Part shown: positions 8,274 to 12,744 of the stretch, piece by piece
Numbering within the stretch: position 1 is the first letter of the stretch
How the letters are laid out: each line of letters starts with the position of its first letter
Assembly: GCA_947627075.1 (NCBI GenBank)
Contig: CANQUR010000033.1
Location: 1-12,744 of the forward strand
Origin: an uncultured Clostridia bacterium
Lineage (GTDB): Bacteria > Bacillota > Clostridia > Christensenellales > Pumilibacteraceae
DNA length: 12,744 nucleotides
Reading direction: 5' to 3'
Translations under genes and position numbers: made by a program
Notes under the pieces: generated by a model
Seen by the model: the letters and a program-made list of their open reading frames with translations, nothing else
What the model was told of the DNA's origin: nothing
The model's database searches: none

Positions 8274-8302
8274 TTGACATGGCAACTTGCCTATGTTACA
8301 AT
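8274..8302 (+). promoter_or_regulatory. Strong vegetative (sigma-A type) promoter of the lipoprotein gene
   Basis: TTGACA (8274-8279), a 17-base spacer, and TACAAT (8297-8302), preceded by TGT, which supplies an extended -10 TG. Transcription should start near 8308-8310, giving a 5' leader of about 50 bases. The spacer contains the perfect dyad GGCAA-C-TTGCC (8281-8291), so binding of a regulator there would block polymerase. Confidence 0.88.
8281..8291. promoter_or_regulatory. Candidate operator dyad in the lipoprotein promoter spacer
   Basis: GGCAACTTGCC is a perfect 5-1-5 dyad. With a one-base slip it extends to CAT...ATG on the outside (8278-8295). Its position between -35 and -10 is a classical repressor site. 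The regulator is unknown. Confidence 0.4.
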
Positions 8303-8359
8303 AACCTTGATTTATATTTGGTGCTTTCAGTAAAAAAGCAGCAAAAGGAGGAGTAAAAA

Positions 8360-10081
8360 ATGAAAAAAATTTTGGCGATAGTTCTTTCTATCGTTATGAC
8401 ACTTGCGCTGGGATTGTTGGTCGTAGGTTGTAATGACCCGAATAACGAAGATCCTAACAAAGGAACCGGAGTGACTTTGTCGAGCGCAATGAGCAAATTC
8501 GATTTCCAAAAGGGCATAACGCTCAAGATCGACGCAAAGGGCTCTATGAGCGCAGAAGATGATGACGGAAATAAAACCGCAATGCCGCTTTCGATCTCCG
8601 GCGAGTCCAAAATGGGTATAGTAAAAAGCTTATTCAAGATGGACAATGAGTTGGATATAGTTATGGGTGAGGGCGAAGAAGCTATACCTTTCCTCAATCC
8701 CCGTATCTACATAAGAGGCAATGAACTTTATATGGGATACGCTATGGCAGAGACAGAGACTACATATACAAAGCTCGATCTCTCTCAAAAAAGCGGACAG
8801 GATATAAACGGTTTGCTTTCGGAGTTATTGCCCGATGTGTTCGGATCCGGAGAGCAAAGCAGCCTCTTTGATATCGATTTCGTTAAGGACGGCGAAGGCT
8901 ATAAGGGCGATTTCGATTTGATGGCTTCGGCTATCAAGCTCATCGATAAGCTTTCCGATATTGTCAAGGACCTTTCGGCAGATACCACTCTCGGTGATAT
9001 CTACACAAAGCTCGGAGGAGACGACCTCGTTGACAAGCTTGTCGGCGATACCAAGGCAAAGGAAGTTTACGCACAGAACGTCAAGGGTGTAAAGGATATG
9101 GCGAACAAGCTTTCCGATATCCTTCCCCCGGAAGCTATGGGTATATTCGAATCCATTCCCGATGACGTCGATGAGATGATAGAAATGCTCAATGATACTT
9201 TGGGAACGGAGCTTCCCCCGATAGGTGACGGCAAGACCGCAGATTATTTGAAGGACGCTATCAAAAAGTACGAGAACAAGACGATTGTCGATATGGTGTG
9301 CGATATAACCAAACAGGAAAAGAACGATTCCATTAAGGAAGAGATCCAAACCGGTATAGACTCGCTTAAGGAGACTTTCGATTCGATCGTTCCGCAAATA
9401 AAGAGCATTCTCGAAAGCAACTCGCTTAAATTCTCGTTTGTTGCAGACAGTAACGGCGACCTTATTTCCGTAAAAATCGAGCTCGCTTTGTCCGAGGAGA
9501 CGTTCCAAAATTTAATAGGACTCATAATCGGAGGCGGAATGCCTTTTGCCGAGCAAGAAGCAAATGCCGATCCTTATATGTCCTTTGTAATTGATTTGAG
9601 CATCGAAAACGGCGCATCGGATTTTGTTGACGAGACCACACTTCTTGTATACGAGATCCCCGAGGGACCGACCGATGAGGAGTTGGCAGTGGCTTACGCC
9701 GGTACTTACAAGCTTGTAAGATTTACCGAAACGAACGTTGTAGACGGAGAAACGGTAAGCGCAACCTATAACATCGGCGATATGTACGATGAAGAGACCG
9801 AAGTCATTGCCGATAAAGCGGTCATGATGCTTCAAAACGAGGATGGAACTTTGAGCTACACATTCGTTTACGGATTCGGCGCAGCTACTTTTGACGGCGG
9901 TGAGTGGGAAGTCTATGGTGGAAAGGTTTCCTTTATGTCTACCGGAATTTTCTTCACTTACCAATATCATAATATCGAGTTCGGCGAGGACGGAACGCTT
10001 ACGTTTGATTTGGTTGATACCAATGATCCCAATCATGTGATCAACATAACGCTCATGCTTGAACAACCGATCGTAGAATAA
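8360..10081 (+). CDS. Secreted lipoprotein with lipocalin-like C-terminal part
   Basis: Protein of 573 residues. The ATG at 8360 follows a near-perfect AAGGAGG (8345-8351) at 8 bases. The N-terminus is a lipoprotein signal peptide: MKK, a hydrophobic run (residues 4-20) and the lipobox VVGC with Cys24 as the lipidated residue, so the mature protein should sit on the outer face of the membrane. Residues about 35-165 look beta-rich, including IYIRGNELYMGYA. Residues about 185-340 are largely helical and acidic, with repeated 'KLSDI' and 'DKL' pieces. Residues about 445-573 start AGTYKL and alternate beta strands to the end, which resembles lipocalin-like domains of Clostridia lipoproteins. I do not recognise a named family for the whole protein, and ligand and function are unknown. 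It is a single-gene unit between its own promoter and terminator. Confidence 0.85.
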   Translation: MKKILAIVLSIVMTLALGLLVVGCNDPNNEDPNKGTGVTLSSAMSKFDFQKGITLKIDAKGSMSAEDDDGNKTAMPLSISGESKMGIVKSLFKMDNELDIVMGEGEEAIPFLNPRIYIRGNELYMGYAMAETETTYTKLDLSQKSGQDINGLLSELLPDVFGSGEQSSLFDIDFVKDGEGYKGDFDLMASAIKLIDKLSDIVKDLSADTTLGDIYTKLGGDDLVDKLVGDTKAKEVYAQNVKGVKDMANKLSDILPPEAMGIFESIPDDVDEMIEMLNDTLGTELPPIGDGKTADYLKDAIKKYENKTIVDMVCDITKQEKNDSIKEEIQTGIDSLKETFDSIVPQIKSILESNSLKFSFVADSNGDLISVKIELALSEETFQNLIGLIIGGGMPFAEQEANADPYMSFVIDLSIENGASDFVDETTLLVYEIPEGPTDEELAVAYAGTYKLVRFTETNVVDGETVSATYNIGDMYDEETEVIADKAVMMLQNEDGTLSYTFVYGFGAATFDGGEWEVYGGKVSFMSTGIFFTYQYHNIEFGEDGTLTFDLVDTNDPNHVINITLMLEQPIVE

Positions 10082-10096
10082 GTTGTTAATAAAAAT

Positions 10097-10131
10097 AAAA
10101 AATGAGTCGACATTATGTCGGCTCATTTTTT
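10097..10131 (+). terminator. Rho-independent terminator of the lipoprotein gene
   Basis: Arms AAAAAATGAGTCGACA (10097-10112) and TGTCGGCTCATTTTTT (10116-10131) pair over 16 bp with one wobble, around a TTA loop. The A and T runs at either end make it potentially bidirectional. Confidence 0.93.
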
Positions 10132-10143
10132 ATAATATTTTGC

Positions 10144-10156
10144 AAAAGTTACTTTT
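10144..10156. promoter_or_regulatory. Candidate operator dyad upstream of the metal exporter promoter
   Basis: AAAAGT-T-ACTTTT is a perfect 6-1-6 dyad ending 5 bases before the -35 box of the exporter gene, with further partial symmetry from GC on both sides (10142-10159). The location fits a regulator site. It does not match a metal-regulator box that I can name. Confidence 0.35.
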
Positions 10157-10161
10157 TGCTA

Positions 10162-10190
10162 TTGAATTTTTTCATAAGATATGATAAAAT
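10162..10190 (+). promoter_or_regulatory. Promoter of the metal exporter gene, start site close to the ATG
   Basis: TTGAAT (10162-10167), a 17-base spacer, and TAAAAT (10185-10190), with TGA just before the -10 (extended -10). A start 7-10 bases downstream of the -10 falls at about 10197-10200, and the ATG is at 10200. Confidence 0.65.
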
Positions 10191-10199
10191 ATCCACTAT

Positions 10200-11141
10200 A
10201 TGGTAGACGTGCTTACAGACGCGTTGCTTGATTCGCTCAAGACATTGCCGTTTTTGATTTTGGTATATGTTCTCATAGAGGTCCTCGAGCATACGACGTC
10301 GTCGAAAATTTCATCAAAACTGCTTAAGGGTAAATGGAGTCCGCTAATAGGCGCCGGGCTCGGCGTCATTCCCCAATGCGGCTTCGGCGTCGTGGCGACC
10401 AAACTCTATTGCGGTCGCGCCATTGCCCTGGGTACGTTGCTTTCGGTATATATTTCGACGTCCGACGAGGCTATAGCGGTGCTTATAAGCGACTTTTCGG
10501 CTATAGGCAAGTTGTTGCCCTTGCTCTCGATAAAGTTCGTCTTTGCCGTTATAGTGGGCTATGCGGTCAACTTTGCAGTTCGTCGCCGCGAGTTGCGCGA
10601 AGCTGACGAGCATGTAAGCGCTCTCGGCTGTCATCATCACGTAGTGGGAGTGGACGACGAATGCGGGCATTGTCATGAGCACGAGCATGAACACGAGCAT
10701 GAAAGCGAGACGGAAAAAAAGGCATATCGACGCAACGCGATAAAGCGTTTTGTGCTTCATCCGCTCATTCATTCGCTTACGACCTTTTTGTATGTTTTTG
10801 TCGTGACTTTTATCATAGGCATGATAATATTTTATGTGGGCGAGGACGCGCTCGTCGCATTTATGGGCAAAATAAGCTATCTTCAACCGTTGCTTGCCGC
10901 CATAGTGGGTCTTATACCCAATTGCGCGTCGAGTGTCGTCATAGCGCGTATGTACGCTTTAGGCACGCTCGGACTGGGCGGCGCGGTCTCGGGACTTTGT
11001 GTTTCCGCGGGCATTGGACTTGCCGTGCTCATAAAAGAAAACAAGCCTATAAAGGATACGCTTATGATAATATTGACGCTTTTCGGATCGAGTGTTGCGC
11101 TCGGAATGGCGGTGACTGCAATCTGCGCGATTATCGGTTGA
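10200..11141 (+). CDS. Putative heavy-metal/manganese exporter, ArsP_2-type 10-TM permease
   Basis: Protein of 313 residues in two homologous halves. Half 1 has the signature GAGLGVIPQCGFGVVATKLY (residues 51-70) followed by ISTSDEA (85-91). Half 2 has VGLIPNCASSVVIARMY (236-252). These paired P-Q/N-C motifs in membrane helices mark the putative 10-TM heavy-metal exporter family (ArsP_2), often annotated as a putative manganese transporter. Hydrophobic segments lie around 14-28, 46-66, 74-97, 104-127, 187-213, 228-250, 255-277 and 286-312. The cytosolic or external loop 138-168 is rich in His and Cys (HHH, CGHCHEHEHEHEHE) and is a likely metal-binding tether. No Shine-Dalgarno sequence precedes the ATG, but the start MVDVLTDALLDSLKTLPFL fits the family. 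The metal (Mn, Zn, As or other) cannot be told from sequence. The TGA stop overlaps the -35 box of the dnaX promoter. Confidence 0.82.
   Translation: MVDVLTDALLDSLKTLPFLILVYVLIEVLEHTTSSKISSKLLKGKWSPLIGAGLGVIPQCGFGVVATKLYCGRAIALGTLLSVYISTSDEAIAVLISDFSAIGKLLPLLSIKFVFAVIVGYAVNFAVRRRELREADEHVSALGCHHHVVGVDDECGHCHEHEHEHEHESETEKKAYRRNAIKRFVLHPLIHSLTTFLYVFVVTFIIGMIIFYVGEDALVAFMGKISYLQPLLAAIVGLIPNCASSVVIARMYALGTLGLGGAVSGLCVSAGIGLAVLIKENKPIKDTLMIILTLFGSSVALGMAVTAICAIIG
10674..10709 (+). repeat. 12-bp tandem repeat encoding HEHE in the exporter loop
   Basis: Three 12-base units (CATGAGCACGAG, CATGAACACGAG, CATGAAAGCGAG) sit in tandem and encode His-Glu pairs from residue 159. Repeat slippage is a simple way to lengthen or shorten the metal-binding loop without a frameshift. 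Confidence 0.8.
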
Positions 11142-11166
11142 CATTTTTTGCTATATGTTATACAAT
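11138..11166 (+). promoter_or_regulatory. Vegetative promoter of dnaX-ybaB
   Basis: TTGACA (11138-11143), a 17-base spacer and TACAAT (11161-11166). The -35 box contains the TGA stop codon of the exporter gene. The transcript would start at about 11173, leaving a leader of about 12 bases that may clip the weak AGAGGT ribosome binding site at 11172-11177; an earlier start from TATACA (11159-11164) is possible. Confidence 0.75.
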
Positions 11167-11184
11167 ATGACAGAGGTATTATAG

Positions 11185-12646
11185 ATGGCTTCTCTTTATC
11201 GTAAATTCAGACCGGACGAGTTTTCTTCGGTGATAGGACAAGAGCACGTTACCAAAACGCTCATCAATCAGATCGAGACGGGCAGGATAGGACACGCTTA
11301 TTTGTTTACGGGCAGTCGAGGCGTGGGCAAGACCACTTGCGCACGTATTTTTGCACGAGCTATAAATTGTCTTTCTCCCGTAAATGGTTCTCCTTGCGGC
11401 AAATGCGACGTTTGCAAGGCGCTCGCTTCGCCAAATATGGATATTTTGGAGATCGACGCGGCGAGCAATAACGGCGTGGAGAACATCCGCCAGATACGCG
11501 GGGAAGTGGCGTATTCGCCGACGGAGGGCAGATATGCTTACGGGCAGCGCATTCAACGCCCTGCTCAAAACGCTCGAGGAACCGCCCGCTCATGCGGTGT
11601 TCATTCTCGCCACTACCGAAGCGCACAAACTTCCCGCGACCATTCTTTCGCGCTGTATGCGGTTCGATTTTCACCTCGTGTCGGTAGACGAAATATCCCG
11701 ACTTATTTGCAAGGTGTATGACGAGGAAGGCAAAAAGTACGATATGGACGCTATACGCTATATCGCGACGGCAGCCGAGGGCTCGGTGCGCGACGCGCTG
11801 TCCATCGCCGATATGTGTATGTCATTGTCCGAGGATAAACTTACCTACGATCAAGTTCTCAACGCTTTGGGCGGAGTGGACAGATCCAAGATACGCAATT
11901 TGTTTTCGGCAATTTCCGCGTCGGACTGCGGCAAATGCTTCGAGGTCATAAACGACCTTGCGATAAGCGGAAAAAGCATGGGGCTTATTGCAAAAGAGCT
12001 CACCTATTATGCACGCGATTTGCTCCTTTTGAAAACTTCGCCCAAGCTTTTGACCGAGACGGAGGAACATATAGCTATGATGCGCGAGGATGTGCAAAGT
12101 TCGACGGAATTTTTGACGACTATGATAACGCTGTTCTCGTCGATCGACGCCGAACTTCGATATTCCATAAGCCCGCGTATCGTGCTCGAAACGGCTTGTT
12201 TGCGTGCCTGCAAGCTTGCCGTAAGCGATATTTCCGCACTCGAGGAACGCGTGGCAAGGTTGGAAAGGAGCGTTGCTCAAGGTGTAAGGATGGGCAATGA
12301 GGAAAGACGCGAAACGCAGCCCTCAAACGTCAATATGAGCGCGCAAATGGCGTGGGGCAAGGTGATAAGCTATTTCAGAGCCAACGAGTCGTCGAGACTT
12401 CAAACGATTGTCGGCAATCATACCGATGTCGAGGTCAAAAACGGCGATTTTATCATATGGTGCGGCGACGACTTCCTCGACTTTAACGATCAGGGTATGA
12501 TCGAAGCGCTAAAACGCGCCTTTGCAATAAACAACATAGGTTACAAGATAAAGATAGATAAACGCGTCGAGCGCGACAGAGATAAGGAGCTCGAAATGCT
12601 CAAATCCATGGTCGGCAAAGACGTAAAAATCAATGTTATAAAGTAA
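11185..12646 (+). pseudogene. dnaX: DNA polymerase III subunit gamma/tau, disrupted by an internal deletion and frameshift
   Basis: DnaX is the ATPase of the DNA polymerase III clamp loader. The first reading frame runs from ATG 11185 with the family N-terminus (MASLYRKFRP, VIGQEH), Walker A GSRGVGKTT (residues 43-51), zinc cysteines 62, 71, 74 and 77, and EIDAASNNGVENIR, to EGRY (residue 117, ending 11535). The homology then resumes in the +1 frame at MLTGSAFNALLKTLEEPP (ATG 11534), with sensor region ATTEAHKLPATILSRC, through to the TAA at 12644-12646. The residues that normally lie between, about nine that include Walker B (IIDE.H), are absent, so about 29 bases have been lost. Left as it is, frame 1 stops at 11721. 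The repaired length of about 496 residues would be normal for a short Clostridia DnaX. dnaX is essential, so this is either an assembly error, a second copy, or a real mutation. Downstream is ybaB, the usual partner. Confidence 0.9.
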
Positions 12647-12669
12647 AATATTCATTGGAGGATATATAA

Positions 12670-12744
12670 ATGGCAAAATACGGCGGCGGCTACGGCGGTG
12701 GCGGCATGAATATGCAGGCAATGATGAAGCAGGCGCAAAAACTT
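12670..12744 (+). CDS. ybaB: Nucleoid-associated protein YbaB/EbfC (3' end outside window)
   Basis: Twenty-five codons are visible, beginning MAKYGGGYGGGGMNMQAM and continuing with the family motif MKQAQKL. TGGAGGA (12656-12662) lies 7 bases before the ATG. The gene starts 23 bases after the dnaX stop, in the conserved dnaX-ybaB(-recR) order, so it is probably co-transcribed. The family binds DNA as a dimer. The Gly-rich N-terminus is typical of Bacillota members. Confidence 0.87.
   Translation, partial: MAKYGGGYGGGGMNMQAMMKQAQKL

Noticed and set aside
8252..8356. 34-codon open frame (MDTKRNFIDM...) ending just before the lipoprotein start, possible leader peptide
   Set aside because: The strong promoter lies inside it, so its start codon is upstream of the transcription start; no ribosome binding site precedes it.
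10132..10199. Manganese (yybP-ykoY) riboswitch before the exporter gene
   Set aside because: Only 68 bases separate the terminator from the ATG and the promoter fills them, so there is no transcribed leader that could fold into one.
11500..11740. Programmed ribosomal frameshift in dnaX
   Set aside because: Conserved residues are missing at the frame change, so bases were lost; there is no slippery heptamer at the break, and programmed dnaX frameshifts in other bacteria lie far downstream of the ATPase core.
1..12744. Mobile element, CRISPR array, defence island or tRNA/rRNA gene
   Set aside because: No transposase or integrase sequence, no regularly spaced identical repeats outside the coding LRR array, and no cloverleaf or rRNA-like segment were seen on either strand.

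Overview
The window looks like chromosomal DNA of a Bacillota (Clostridia-type) bacterium, probably host-associated. The evidence is strong AGGAGG-like ribosome binding sites, TTGACA-N17-TACAAT promoters, a Gram-positive style lipoprotein, a giant secreted BspA-type leucine-rich repeat protein, heavy use of the Ile codon ATA in that gene, and a dnaX-ybaB gene pair. The taxonomic placement is inference; no rRNA or other phylogenetic marker beyond dnaX/ybaB is present.

Layout, all genes on the + strand: (1) 1-6525, the 3' 2174 codons of a very large surface or secreted protein with InlB-type B repeats, Fn3-like modules, two more B repeats and about 41 BspA-type LRR_5 units; the 5' end lies outside the window. 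A terminator follows. (2) 6661-7935, an uncharacterised protein that reads as two tandem ferritin-like four-helix bundles, followed by a terminator. (3) 7936-8359, an AT-rich intergenic region holding a second perfect hairpin and a near-consensus promoter with a dyad in its spacer. (4) 8360-10081, a lipoprotein with a lipocalin-like C-terminal part, followed by a terminator. (5) 10200-11141, a putative 10-TM heavy-metal (manganese) exporter of the ArsP_2 type with a His-rich loop; its promoter places transcription start almost on the ATG. (6) 11185-12646, dnaX, broken by an internal deletion of about 29 bases that removes the Walker B segment and shifts the frame. (7) 12670-end, the start of ybaB/ebfC.

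Genes 1 to 5 look like separate transcription units, each with its own terminator or promoter, and they do not form an obvious joint pathway. dnaX and ybaB form the usual replication/recombination cluster. I see no mobile element, CRISPR array, tRNA, rRNA or defence system. The points most worth checking are the damaged dnaX, the double ferritin-like protein, the apparently leaderless exporter mRNA, and the paired Cys/His motif in two Fn3-like modules of the giant protein.
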